From contig JAEZYP010000066.1 of assembly GCA_023418995.1 (NCBI GenBank), positions 1-59,995 of the forward strand: a DNA stretch of 59,995 nucleotides, given 5' to 3'. The position numbers were made by a program, and so were the translations under genes. Position 1 is the first letter of the stretch. The number at the start of each line of letters is the position of its first letter. Shown here in pieces: positions 30,567 through 38,972 of this stretch. The notes below the pieces were generated by a model. It was given only the letters and a program-made list of their open reading frames with translations, did no database searches and was not told the origin of the DNA. The stretch comes from Bacillota bacterium (GTDB lineage: Bacteria > Bacillota > Clostridia > Oscillospirales > Acutalibacteraceae).

Positions 30567-31988
30567 TTATTTCAAATACTCCAGAGGATTTACAGCCGTG
30601 CCGTTTACCCTGATTTCAAAGTGGCAATGGTTCCCGGTTGAGTTCCCCGTGCTGCCGACCAGAGCAATCAGCTGCCCCTTCTGAACGGTTTGCCCCGGGG
30701 CAACCAATAGCTTGGAGCAATGACCGTACAGGGATATGAGGGTGGAAGAGTGCCTGATTACGACTACATTTCCGTACCCGCCGTAAGGGTAATTGCCGAA
30801 TTGTGCATAGATAACGATACCGTCTGCTCCGGCACAGATTGGTGTTCCCGAAGAAGCGGCCAGATCGATTCCCTTATGATTTGCGCTCTTTCCGGCAATA
30901 GGGTCAATTCGCAAACCGAAGGGAGAGGAGATTGTAAAAAGACCTTTTTGAATCGGGAATATAAATTTGTTGTTACTTGTCTGGTTGTAATAGCTGAGAA
31001 CCCTTTGCGCGTAATTCGGATTGCCGTAAACGGAGACGCCCAGCTGCTTTTTCTTCATTTCGGAGAAAGCCTGTGCGTTCTCCGGCGTGTAGCCGCCGTC
31101 CCGTTTTTTCGCCCAGTCAATGTAGCCGCCGCCGTAATTGTATCCTTGCAGCGCGAGACTCATGCCGGTAATATCCTGCGGTGATTTGCATTTCGCAGCT
31201 CTCAGACAGCTTTCAAAGTACTGAACACCTATGTTAACGGAATACTCCGGGTCTGTTATGGATTTTGGAGTGTGCGGGTATTTGGTGTTCAGAGGGCACT
31301 CGGAACTCTGCATCGGGTCGCCTCCGGAGCCGCCGCTTTCCGCCTGCATGATGGCTAAAACAAGACCGGAGTACTCCGCAATCCCGTACTTCGCGCAGGA
31401 ATGACAGACCAAGGTCTGATAGCCGTGTACACCTTCAGAGAGGGATAAGGAGCCGGAGGACTGGAACAGCTGAGCCAGATTCAGAATATACTGCCGTTCT
31501 GTTTCGCTGATCGTAATATTAAAGCTTTCCTCCACTTTTTTGAAAATGGCGGTGGAATCCGGAATGGCTTTGACAATGGTTATCGTTTTGTGCATTGGCT
31601 TTCCGTCTTCGTCCAGTACCGTATTTCCGTTATCGTCTCTTATTGGGACCTCTTTTGTAAACTTCGTATAGAAACAGGGGAGCAGCTTGCCCCTGACCGC
31701 GTTTTTATCCGGATACTTCCGGTTGTCAAACAGGGTTATGTAGATTGAATAGAGCAGCTGTGTGTTGATCAGCTGCCCGTCTTCGATCTGCGAATTGATG
31801 GAAGTGACCTGCGGCGCAAACTCAACCGCAACCTTATCAGAAGCGTAAATCTGCAAATTGTGGGCGGTGCAGCTCGAGCCCGCGGCGGTAATGATGAGTA
31901 CGAGTATCAGAAAAACTGCTAATACAACTTTCCAAAACCGCTTATCCGTTACCAATGATGCGAGAATCCTCGCGGCTGCCGCGGTCAT
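30567..31988 (-). CDS. Bifunctional lysozyme-like / M23 peptidase conjugation protein
   Basis: VirB1-like cell-wall hydrolase of 473 residues that should open the peptidoglycan for the transfer channel. It has an N-terminal membrane helix (WKVVLAVFLILVLIITAAGS), a lysozyme-like domain (about 200-310, with YSGLVLAIMQAESGGSGGDP), and an M23 LytM domain (about 350-473). The last has the zinc ligand set HKGIDLAAS, plus LYGHCS and HCHFEIRVNG. The ATG overlaps the VirB4 stop (TAAATG). This CwlT/TcpG-like layout is typical for Gram-positive conjugation operons. Confidence 0.92.
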   Translation of the reverse strand: MTAAAARILASLVTDKRFWKVVLAVFLILVLIITAAGSSCTAHNLQIYASDKVAVEFAPQVTSINSQIEDGQLINTQLLYSIYITLFDNRKYPDKNAVRGKLLPCFYTKFTKEVPIRDDNGNTVLDEDGKPMHKTITIVKAIPDSTAIFKKVEESFNITISETERQYILNLAQLFQSSGSLSLSEGVHGYQTLVCHSCAKYGIAEYSGLVLAIMQAESGGSGGDPMQSSECPLNTKYPHTPKSITDPEYSVNIGVQYFESCLRAAKCKSPQDITGMSLALQGYNYGGGYIDWAKKRDGGYTPENAQAFSEMKKKQLGVSVYGNPNYAQRVLSYYNQTSNNKFIFPIQKGLFTISSPFGLRIDPIAGKSANHKGIDLAASSGTPICAGADGIVIYAQFGNYPYGGYGNVVVIRHSSTLISLYGHCSKLLVAPGQTVQKGQLIALVGSTGNSTGNHCHFEIRVNGTAVNPLEYLK

Positions 31989-34658
31989 TTACCGACCTCC
32001 CGCGGCGCCGAACAAAGCCCTTTTGTATTCCGGGGCGATCACATGCAGGTGATACCGCTCACTGCCGCATTTATACAGGCAATAGCCTTGATTCGGCTCG
32101 CTTATGATCTTGTGTTCAAATTCCTTTACCGCCAGAGCGCGCTGAAATTCCTTGACGTCGCAGTTACCGCCCGGGTTAAAGAGGAGGGAATGCGTTGGGA
32201 TTGTGAGAAGCGGTTTGGTGTATTCAATGACGCCCGGCAGCAAAAAATCTTCGACGTTCTGACTGGCGAGGATGACTCCGGAATTCTTTTTGCGCCCGCG
32301 TTTGATGAAGCTGCGGATATAGTCAATCGCGATTTTGTTGCTCAGGAACAGGTGCAGCTCATCCATTGCGATCTCCGCTTCACCTTCGGTCAGGAACTTA
32401 TGGCTCATATAGGAGAAAATGTTCATGAACATGGCGTTTTTGAGATTCTCATTGGTTTCCAGCATCCCTTTTACGGAGAAGTCAATGAAATCAGCGTTGG
32501 TAATATTCGTATGCCCGTTGAAATAGACGCTCTCGTTGCCGACACAAATACTGCGCAGGCCGAGGGCCAGAGTCCGGAGAATATCCTTTGTGTAGAGCTG
32601 ATTTCCGTTGTCATCATAATGGTCAAGCTCGTTTTGTGCGAGCTGGAACAGATCGGAGAGGATAGGATAATCCTCCGGTCTGAGTGTTCCAAAATCGGTG
32701 TCATCCGTAATGCGGAACTGCCGGTAAAGCCTTTCAAGAAGGATTTCCAGCGTGTCCAGCTGCTCCGTGGAGAAATCCTTGTAGCATCGGAAAAAGTCAC
32801 GCAGATAGGCAATATGCTGGCTTAACCGTGTTCCTCTGCGGAACGCTTCGGGGACGTCTTCGTGCTGGTCTGTGACCGGGTTGATTGTCCATAGGCGCGG
32901 TTCCAGAACGTTAATGTAATACTGACCGGACATCATATCGATGTAGCAGCCTTTTAAATTAATGGTCAGGTCTTTGTACTCGTCCTCCGGATCACAGATA
33001 AAGAGTTTCTTATGCATCTGTCTGAAATTCGTGATGATGAGCTTTAGCAGATAGCTTTTGCCTTCTCCGGAGTTTCCCAAAATGAGGATATGGCTGTTTG
33101 TTTTATCCTGGCTGCGGCGGTCAAAGTTCACGATGATATTGGAACCATTGACATCCCTGCCGATGAATAAGCCGTCCGGATCAGTTTTGCCGGAATAGGA
33201 GAACGGGTAGAGGTTTGCAACACTGCCGGACGGAATGGCGCGCTCAAATTGGGACTTGAACTGATTGCTGCCGGTGAGCATGACTGATTGGAAGCCTTCC
33301 CGCTGCATCAGCCAAAGAGAGTCATAGGTGATTTTTGACCGTGCGAAAAACGAGATCAGTTTTTGCTTCAGGTCCTCCAGCTCTTTGTAAGAATTAGCAA
33401 TCATCTCAAGAAATACAGCGCAGTGGATGAGGGATTCCTTGGCTTCGTGCTGTCTTGCGGCAATGATACGCATATCGGAAAGATTGGATTCCGCCGCGAC
33501 CTCGTCCCTTATTTTTTTGGCGTTGCTCCGGCTGCTCTTGTTTTTCCGTTCCGCGCGGTCAAGCATTTTGTTCTCTTCCGCGGGCGTAACAGGGCGGGTA
33601 TAGATGCGCAGTGTGACGCCGTCCATTTCCCCAAGCTCCTGAAGGAGGGCGTTCTGCTCCGTAACGGTCGGATATTCGCGAATCGCCCAGACGCGCCGAA
33701 AGGTATTTCCACATACATAATAGTCGTTGTGAAAATCCAAAGCGGAGGGGGTAATCATGTCCAGAAATTCCTTTAATTCCGCGTCGTTCAAAGCCGGGTC
33801 GGTTTTCGTCTTCTCCGCAGACTTAACCTTTTTCTTCATATCCCGCCGCGCTCCCTGTTTTGCCTTTCTGAACTCTTTACGATTGGGAACGGGAGCAGGA
33901 ACGGCAACCGGAGCAGGCGGGATAAATACGGGCGCAGGAGCCTGAGAAATTTCGGGTTCCTGAATCACCTGCTTTGGTTTTTTCGGTTCTGTTGGTTTTT
34001 CAGCCGGTTTGGCATCGAGCAGCCGTAAAGCCGGTGTCTCCGGAGCCGGGCGCGAAATAACCGGCTCGACCGGTTCCGGCGGTACCGGAGGTGCTTCCGG
34101 AATGAAGTCCTCTCTGTTGTTGTCTGCGATTCCGCGCCAATATCGGGACATATTCAAATCTGGAGCTCCGATCAGCCCGTTCTCATAGATTGCGGCAAGC
34201 TTCAATTCGATGTTGGGGTTCGGCGCTTTCTGTTCCAGCGCCTTGAATTTCTCAAAAGCGCTTTGAAACAGTTGCTCGGCGGATTCCATATCCACCTCCA
34301 TCCCGATTCCGGAATAGCACATTTTACCAAGCTCATATTCAGCCAGCGCAATACCGGCGGAAGATGCTTTGGAGAACCACATTGCCGATTTGATGGTGTT
34401 AACATCGGTCAGAATGCCGTTAAAGTACATTTTTCCCAGGGTGTACTGCGCATACCTGTCGCCGTTGTTGGCAGCGGATAAATACCAGTGCAGATCAGCG
34501 CCGTCGTTTAGGCTGGTAAGGGAAGCCTGCGCCTTGTTGCCGTCACAGAGAGCTGCAAGCTGATACCATTTCTGCGCCTGCGCGCCATCGGTTAAAATTT
34601 TATCCTCAACCTCATCATATAAATCGGGATTCATAATTTTGGGATTAACCATACTCAT
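31989..34658 (-). CDS. virB4: VirB4-like conjugation ATPase with N-terminal Sel1 repeats
   Basis: An 889-residue protein. The first 190 residues hold three or four Sel1-type repeats (AQYTLGKMYFNGI, AEYELGKMCYSGIG). A Pro-rich linker (about 195-265) precedes the VirB4 ATPase. Walker A, GNSGEGKSYLLKL, lies near residue 530; Walker B, EIAMDELHLFL, near 766. VirB4 drives assembly and substrate passage of the type IV secretion channel. Sel1 repeats are not standard in VirB4 and also occur in the relaxase of this element. The ATG overlaps the upstream stop by four bases. Confidence 0.9.
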   Translation of the reverse strand: MSMVNPKIMNPDLYDEVEDKILTDGAQAQKWYQLAALCDGNKAQASLTSLNDGADLHWYLSAANNGDRYAQYTLGKMYFNGILTDVNTIKSAMWFSKASSAGIALAEYELGKMCYSGIGMEVDMESAEQLFQSAFEKFKALEQKAPNPNIELKLAAIYENGLIGAPDLNMSRYWRGIADNNREDFIPEAPPVPPEPVEPVISRPAPETPALRLLDAKPAEKPTEPKKPKQVIQEPEISQAPAPVFIPPAPVAVPAPVPNRKEFRKAKQGARRDMKKKVKSAEKTKTDPALNDAELKEFLDMITPSALDFHNDYYVCGNTFRRVWAIREYPTVTEQNALLQELGEMDGVTLRIYTRPVTPAEENKMLDRAERKNKSSRSNAKKIRDEVAAESNLSDMRIIAARQHEAKESLIHCAVFLEMIANSYKELEDLKQKLISFFARSKITYDSLWLMQREGFQSVMLTGSNQFKSQFERAIPSGSVANLYPFSYSGKTDPDGLFIGRDVNGSNIIVNFDRRSQDKTNSHILILGNSGEGKSYLLKLIITNFRQMHKKLFICDPEDEYKDLTINLKGCYIDMMSGQYYINVLEPRLWTINPVTDQHEDVPEAFRRGTRLSQHIAYLRDFFRCYKDFSTEQLDTLEILLERLYRQFRITDDTDFGTLRPEDYPILSDLFQLAQNELDHYDDNGNQLYTKDILRTLALGLRSICVGNESVYFNGHTNITNADFIDFSVKGMLETNENLKNAMFMNIFSYMSHKFLTEGEAEIAMDELHLFLSNKIAIDYIRSFIKRGRKKNSGVILASQNVEDFLLPGVIEYTKPLLTIPTHSLLFNPGGNCDVKEFQRALAVKEFEHKIISEPNQGYCLYKCGSERYHLHVIAPEYKRALFGAAGGR

Positions 34659-35257
34659 TGCTTCATCTCCAGTATTTTTGTGTAGTCTTCACCGTCAAAA
34701 TCCTGAAACCTGTCTTGGAAAATGCTCTGCGCATAATAGACGGCGAGAAATTGCTTAATATCGTCCTTGTAGGCTGCTCTTGCGGTGAATTCGTTGTCCT
34801 TCATAAGCTGCAGCGCTTTTGTAAGGGTCGCAGCGATATGCTCCTCAGAATCTTTAGCCGTAAACCGGAGCGCAACAAGAAATAGGCGGCTGGTGGCCAT
34901 TTTTACGCGGATATCGTCCAGATAGTCCATATCCCTTTGATCGAGTTCGCGTAAAACTTCGTTCTTCTCCGGCTTGGCAAGATCGATCAGGAAGCGCTTG
35001 TTGCTTTCGTAGCTTTGAGTAGAATTCAAACAGATATAGTCCGAGGTTCCGAGCGGATCAATAATAGAATTAAGTCGTTTGATACGGATGCGGATATCTT
35101 CAGGTGACAGGATGGACAGATTGACCGGCGTTATGATTAAATAGGCCAGTCTGTCGCCTGAATAAGTTTCGAGACAGCATTCCCCGACGGATGCTGTCCC
35201 GATAAACTGACGTGTGCTTTTTTTACTGCTGTTTTTGATGATGTCAAATAAGCTCAT
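34655..35257 (-). CDS. VirB4 N-terminal domain-like (TraC/TrsD-type) protein
   Basis: A soluble 200-residue protein encoded directly before virB4. Its fold pattern (strand-rich start FIGTASVGECCLETYSGDR, helical KRFLIDLAKPEKNEVLREL, LFLVALRFTAKDSEEHIAAT) resembles the N-terminal domain of VirB4/TraC-type ATPases without the motor. Separate small proteins of this type precede VirB4 in several Firmicutes elements. Overlaps of four bases at both ends show tight operon coupling. Identification is by context and pattern, so it is tentative. Confidence 0.55.
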   Translation of the reverse strand: MSLFDIIKNSSKKSTRQFIGTASVGECCLETYSGDRLAYLIITPVNLSILSPEDIRIRIKRLNSIIDPLGTSDYICLNSTQSYESNKRFLIDLAKPEKNEVLRELDQRDMDYLDDIRVKMATSRLFLVALRFTAKDSEEHIAATLTKALQLMKDNEFTARAAYKDDIKQFLAVYYAQSIFQDRFQDFDGEDYTKILEMKQ

Positions 35258-35523
35258 TTGCTTTTCTGTGCCTCCCAGTAAAATTTCTGCTGCTTTGATA
35301 AGAGGTATGAACCAATTTTTATGGAATATTGGTAAGTCGTGGTGTCTTCCAGCTGCACGGTGAGTATGGCATACAGGGATACGGCTACCAGGGGAATTAA
35401 TAACCCCGCAGAAGCAATAATCAGTGAAAAGACAGTGGAAAATGCGATAATGAAGAAATTCTTCATTGACCAGAGAAGCACCGTTGCCGGGGCTTCCAGA
35501 TTTTCAGGGTAATAATATTTCAT
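35254..35523 (-). CDS. Small VirB3/PrgI-like membrane protein
   Basis: An 89-residue protein with two closely spaced membrane helices (NFFIIAFSTVFSLIIASAGL and LIPLVAVSLYAILTV) and a short C-terminal cytoplasmic part, KIGSYLLSKQQKFYW, as in PrgI/VirB3 proteins encoded just before VirB4. The ATG at 35523 follows the TrbL stop without a gap. Its probable role is an inner-membrane part of the mating channel. Small size and weak conservation limit certainty. Confidence 0.6.
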   Translation of the reverse strand: MKYYYPENLEAPATVLLWSMKNFFIIAFSTVFSLIIASAGLLIPLVAVSLYAILTVQLEDTTTYQYSIKIGSYLLSKQQKFYWEAQKSK

Positions 35524-35524
35524 A

Positions 35525-36499
35525 TTAAGCACCGACTTTCATTAAGACTTTACCCAGACTCATTACCGAATTAGCCGTATGTGTAATACCGGACAGGTTA
35601 CCTTTCATAGAGGTTTCCATACCAAACGACTGCGCGATCCTGGGCACTTCGGCGGCGGCAAGCATCAGCCCGACTCCGACTACCATCTGGTGCGGGAAAA
35701 TGAGCAGACCGCCGATCAGCATCAGGTTTTGTACAAAGGCAGTGAAACAGAGGGCTACGACTTGTTTGCACCAGTTAATGAAGGCGTCGCTGTATCCTCT
35801 TACCAGAGAGAAAATATAGAGGGAGCAGACACAAATCTGGATCAGCATAATTCCACCGCGCTTGATATTGCCAAACAGTACTTTTAAGAAGCCATAGGCG
35901 AAGGCAATTAAAAATATCAGGCTGACAATATCCGGGACATGCTGCTGTTCTGATCCCGCAGCCATTGATGCGGCATTGTCGATAAGCATATTGCTTATCG
36001 CGCCCGCAGGATTCATAATCGGATTGTTTACGACCATATTTGTAAAAACATTGAGCGAGTCATTAAAGAGAGAAGCCTGGCTGACTGCGGGGTTTGGCAC
36101 CGTGCCGGAAGGATTTACCGAGCTTTTCAGCATGGTGACGTTCATTACGGAGCTGATTGCGCTTGTCACATCAACGCTCAGCTGGTAAAGCTTAACCGGA
36201 ACTGTGGTAAATACGGCGGTAACGGACATTGCCTTCAGGATGGACAGTAACGTATCCTTGATGTTTGCTTTGCCGGATTCTATGGAGACGGCATATTCAA
36301 AAAATGCGAGAACTAAGCCGACAATAAGGAGCGAATTCGCTAGAAATTGAAAAAACAGGAGAATTGCCTGTATGTATTGATTGCCGAACAGCTCTGTTCC
36401 CATGTTGCCAAGATACTGCTGGAAGTCTTTCATCAGCGTCATGGCTCCGTAATAAAGGGAGGTTTGCAGCTGATCCAGTGAATTCTGTACTGTAAACAT
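35525..36499 (-). CDS. TrbL/VirB6-like conjugation membrane protein
   Basis: A 324-residue polytopic membrane protein with about six helices, including LLFFQFLANSLLIVGLVLAF, LIFLIAFAYGFLKVLFG and IMLIQICVCSLYIFSLVRGY. The region NWCKQVVALCFTAFVQNLML is a typical TrbL/VirB6 stretch. These proteins form the inner-membrane core of the type IV secretion channel. GGAGGCAGG lies 6 bases before the ATG. It is the first gene of the transfer operon running through VirB3-like, VirB4 and the M23 hydrolase. Confidence 0.8.
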   Translation of the reverse strand: MFTVQNSLDQLQTSLYYGAMTLMKDFQQYLGNMGTELFGNQYIQAILLFFQFLANSLLIVGLVLAFFEYAVSIESGKANIKDTLLSILKAMSVTAVFTTVPVKLYQLSVDVTSAISSVMNVTMLKSSVNPSGTVPNPAVSQASLFNDSLNVFTNMVVNNPIMNPAGAISNMLIDNAASMAAGSEQQHVPDIVSLIFLIAFAYGFLKVLFGNIKRGGIMLIQICVCSLYIFSLVRGYSDAFINWCKQVVALCFTAFVQNLMLIGGLLIFPHQMVVGVGLMLAAAEVPRIAQSFGMETSMKGNLSGITHTANSVMSLGKVLMKVGA

Positions 36500-36593
36500 C
36501 TATGCCTGCCTCCAGCCAATGATATTCCAGAGTATCCTTGCAAAAGGATGGTAACCAAAATTGCCAATCTTGTATTTTACAAAATAACAACAC

Positions 36594-36652
36594 TTGACAA
36601 CACTGTTTTTTTAACCTATAATTAAACATGTTTAATACTTGTTTAATTATAG
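36594..36652 (+). promoter_or_regulatory. Autoregulated TetR promoter and operator
   Basis: TTGACA (36594-36599) and TATAAT (36617-36622) are 17 bp apart. The -10 lies inside a perfect 13-bp inverted repeat, CTATAATTAAACA (36616-36628) and TGTTTAATTATAG (36640-36652). A shorter palindrome, ATTAAACATGTTTAAT (36621-36636), lies within it. The operator overlaps the -10 and reaches the ribosome site, so the TetR protein very likely represses its own operon. Confidence 0.88.
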
Positions 36653-36665
36653 GAGGAACATGCTC

Positions 36666-37241
36666 ATGGCTAATCAAGATACAAGAAGCAAACTTATAGA
36701 CACTACGAAACGATTGCTGACAGATAACACTCCACTTGAAGCCTTGACTGCACGGCAAATTTCGACTGAAGCAGGAACAAATCTTGCAATGATAAACTAT
36801 TGCTTTAAATCCAAGGATGAACTTTTAAAAATTGCGGTTGACGAAATTATTGCCGAAGAATTTAATCAACACTCCCACATAGATATACCAAGTATATCCG
36901 CCAAGGAACAACTACGAGAATTACTGATTCATGTTTGCAATGCGATGATAAAATATCGAGAACTTACTAAATTGTCCATTCCATACTTAATGTTGAATGA
37001 TGAAATTTCTCTGCCGCTTGATATTCTGCCTTATATCAAAATGCACTTCGGAGCAAAAAAGAGTGAAACCGATTGCCGTGTTATTGCATTTCAAATGGTC
37101 TACACAATGCAATTGATTTTTTATAGGGCAGAAGATTTTCGCAAGTATTCCGGAATTGACATTACCAATAAACAGCAATTACAAGATTTCCTTAATGCAC
37201 AGTTAAATTTGTTTTTAGGAGGTGTTGATTATGAAAAATAG
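36666..37241 (+). CDS. TetR/AcrR family transcriptional regulator
   Basis: A 191-residue repressor with an N-terminal TetR helix-turn-helix: LIDTTKRLLTDNTPLEALTA, RQISTEAGTNLAMINYCFKS, KDELLKIAVDEI. The C-terminal ligand-binding half is helical and divergent. I start it at the ATG at 36666, 9 bases after AGGAGG. It opens a three-gene rightward operon set against the direction of the transfer genes, so the operon is inserted cargo. Its inducer is unknown. Confidence 0.92.
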   Translation: MANQDTRSKLIDTTKRLLTDNTPLEALTARQISTEAGTNLAMINYCFKSKDELLKIAVDEIIAEEFNQHSHIDIPSISAKEQLRELLIHVCNAMIKYRELTKLSIPYLMLNDEISLPLDILPYIKMHFGAKKSETDCRVIAFQMVYTMQLIFYRAEDFRKYSGIDITNKQQLQDFLNAQLNLFLGGVDYEK

Positions 37242-37617
37242 TTTGAAAATACTTTCGCTAACTTCTTTTGTACTCGCTGTGCCTGCACTCATCGTGGTCG
37301 ACTGGTTTTACAAGAGCTACGGGATTTTAATCATGTTCATTTTAGCCACAGTCGGGCTTGTTCTTGACCAGATTGTACGAATGAACTATCCGAGCAATAT
37401 AGTTGTTCCACTCTCTAATTACCGTACAAATAAACTGCTCAACATATTTACACTTATTTTGCTTGTACAATCCCCTATGGCACTGATTTTCGGCAACAAG
37501 GTGATGGATAAATTGGGATTTTGGCTCATGGCAGTTATGATTTGTCTTGGTATTGTATTAAATCAAATTGCGAGATTGAGATTCAGCTATCACATAGAGA
37601 AGGAGGATGAAGAGTAA
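37231..37617 (+). CDS. Small polytopic membrane protein (TetR operon gene 2)
   Basis: A 128-residue protein with four predicted membrane helices in two pairs (ILSLTSFVLAVPALIVVDWF, GILIMFILATVGLVLDQIV, LNIFTLILLVQSPMALIFG, GFWLMAVMICLGIVLNQIA). The end of each pair repeats the pattern GLVLDQIVRM/GIVLNQIARL, so the protein looks like an internal duplication. AGGAGGTGTTGATT precedes the ATG, which overlaps the TetR gene end by 11 bp. No family is recognised; control by TetR suggests a stress or drug response. Confidence 0.72.
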   Translation: MKNSLKILSLTSFVLAVPALIVVDWFYKSYGILIMFILATVGLVLDQIVRMNYPSNIVVPLSNYRTNKLLNIFTLILLVQSPMALIFGNKVMDKLGFWLMAVMICLGIVLNQIARLRFSYHIEKEDEE

Positions 37618-37796
37618 TGTCTATTCTATTAAAAATTATGGGAGGCATATCTATCCTACTGCTGATTTGCACTATAATCTGTGGACTGTGGATACGGTTT
37701 CATCCACAGGAGGATATGCAATTCCACTTTGTGCTGTCACTCGCAACAGTTGTCATTTCGCTATTGACAATTGTTCTATTTATGCTTAAAAAGTAA
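37617..37796 (+). CDS. 59-residue membrane protein (TetR operon gene 3)
   Basis: The ATG at 37617 shares its A with the stop of the upstream gene (TAATG). The product has two membrane helices: KIMGGISILLLICTIICGLW and FVLSLATVVISLLTIVLFML, with a short charged loop (IRFHPQEDMQ). GGAGGATGAAGAGTA lies just upstream. The size, coupling and terminator 17 bp downstream support a real gene. It may form a small complex with the four-helix protein. Confidence 0.7.
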   Translation: MSILLKIMGGISILLLICTIICGLWIRFHPQEDMQFHFVLSLATVVISLLTIVLFMLKK

Positions 37797-37812
37797 ATTT
37801 ACTTCAACCATT

Positions 37813-37855
37813 AAGCAGAGATACCACGAATGACAATGTGGCATCTCTGCTTTTA
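37813..37855 (+). terminator. Terminator of the TetR operon
   Basis: AAGCAGAGAT (37813-37822) pairs with ATCTCTGCTT (37843-37852), with an inner CCAC/GTGG extension, and is followed by TTTAT. Confidence 0.85.
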
Positions 37856-37949
37856 TCTCTGCTTTAGCATGTAAACGGGGCGTCTTGCCGCCTTCGTTTA
37901 CAAATAGCCGCCCGCTATGCGGGTGGGGTTAAATGCTTACAGCAAGAGC

Positions 37950-38016
37950 AACAACTTTCTGATAAAATGATGAGTGTTCAAGCCATCATAAAACAAAAGA
38001 AAGGTGTTGCTCTATG
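37950..38016 (+). promoter_or_regulatory. Inhibitory leader hairpin of tnpA
   Basis: AGAGCAACAACTTTC pairs with GAAAGGTGTTGCTCT, with one mismatch. The second arm contains the ribosome site AAAGGTG and ends at the start codon. Studied IS200 elements keep transposase translation low with such a leader stem. Confidence 0.65.
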
Positions 38017-38469
38017 GCAGAAAGTTTAGCACATACAAAATGGATGTGCAAGTATCACATAGTCTTTACCCCAAAGTATAGGAGAAAGTTGATATACAAT
38101 CAGCTTAGGGCGGATATACAACAAAATATAAGAGATTTGTGTAAATGGAAAGGCGTAGAAATAATAGAAGGACATATGATGCCAGACCATATACATTTGT
38201 TGCTGTCAATACCACCTAAAATGAGCATCTCAAGCTTTATGGGTTATCTCAAAGGGAAAAGCGCAATGATGATATTTGATAAGCACAGCAATTTAAAATA
38301 TAAATTTGGGAACAGAAACTTCTGGGCAACGGGGTATTACGTTAGTACAGTAGGGCTTAATGAAGCAACAATAGCGAAGTATATTCGAGAACAAGAAAAA
38401 CAAGACCAGATAGAGGATAAGTTATACACAAAGGAATACGAAGACCCTTTTAAGGGTGTAGCTAAGTAA
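38014..38469 (+). CDS. tnpA: IS200/IS605 family transposase TnpA
   Basis: A 151-residue HUH-type Tyr transposase that moves single-stranded DNA. The metal-binding HUH motif is PDHIHLLLS near residue 65. The catalytic Tyr lies in the helix after ATGYYVSTVGLN near 115. The N-terminus WMCKYHIVFTPKYRRK is the family signature. The full length and intact motifs suggest an active copy. No TnpB/IscB or guide RNA is linked to it. Confidence 0.96.
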   Translation: MAESLAHTKWMCKYHIVFTPKYRRKLIYNQLRADIQQNIRDLCKWKGVEIIEGHMMPDHIHLLLSIPPKMSISSFMGYLKGKSAMMIFDKHSNLKYKFGNRNFWATGYYVSTVGLNEATIAKYIREQEKQDQIEDKLYTKEYEDPFKGVAK

Positions 38470-38580
38470 TCAGTCCACTTCGGCTTGAACAAAGTGAAAG
38501 CCAGCGTCCTTAAGGCGCTGGCAGCATTAAGCCCTTATAGGGCTCGTACAAGCCACCCCTTTTAGGGGTGGTCTTGACTG

Positions 38581-38964
38581 TTATAATCCGAGTATAGTCC
38601 ACATCCAGAGCGGCGCGGTAATGCAGACCACAAGACCGGCAAAAAGAATTGCCGGGATATGCCACTCAAAATGTCCTCCCGGGTTATGCTTATAATTGAT
38701 TCCCGCCAGTACAAGCGTTACAACCAGAGAAATAATGAGGACGCCGTCAATAATCGGCAGGACAACATGGTTAACCGCTTTGACAATTTGCGGCTGCACA
38801 TAGGTATCAAACGCATTCTGCATAGTGCCCGCTACGTCATTGTTTGTGGCGGTAGCATAAACAGTAACAGCCATTAAAGAGAAGAGTAACGATAGAGCAA
38901 TCAGCAGAACTAAGAATTTTTTAACCTTTGCAGGCTCCGCTATGCTATTGGGTAAAGTTTTCAT
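38581..38964 (-). CDS. DUF3852 (VirB2/TrbC-like) conjugation protein
   Basis: A 127-residue protein with a cleavable N-terminal hydrophobic segment (FLVLLIALSLLFSLMAVTVYA) and two later membrane helices. The ending HFEWHIPAILFAGLVVCITA followed by PLWMWTILGL matches the DUF3852 family of Firmicutes elements. The size and topology are those of VirB2/TrbC pilin-like subunits that build the transfer channel. GAGGTCTAATTGT precedes the ATG. The IS200 element sits directly downstream. Confidence 0.8.
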   Translation of the reverse strand: MKTLPNSIAEPAKVKKFLVLLIALSLLFSLMAVTVYATATNNDVAGTMQNAFDTYVQPQIVKAVNHVVLPIIDGVLIISLVVTLVLAGINYKHNPGGHFEWHIPAILFAGLVVCITAPLWMWTILGL

Positions 38965-38972
38965 ACAATTAG

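Larger units (their letters stand above)
37866..38576 (+). mobile_element. IS200-type insertion sequence
   Basis: An element of about 0.7 kb with tnpA only and no tnpB. Left end: GTAAACG pairs with CGTTTAC, and CCGCCCGC with GCGGGTGG. Right end: GCCAGCG/CGCTGGC, AGCCCT/AGGGCT and, at the edge, CCACCCC/GGGGTGG, the last being the typical sub-terminal hairpin. The limits are approximate, since IS200 elements make no target duplication. The insertion lies within a few bases of the stop of the VirB2-like gene. Confidence 0.8.

Noticed and set aside
32043..32825. Plus-strand frame of 260 codons within virB4
   Set aside because: It is antisense to the Walker B half of VirB4 and shows no ribosome site or known motif.
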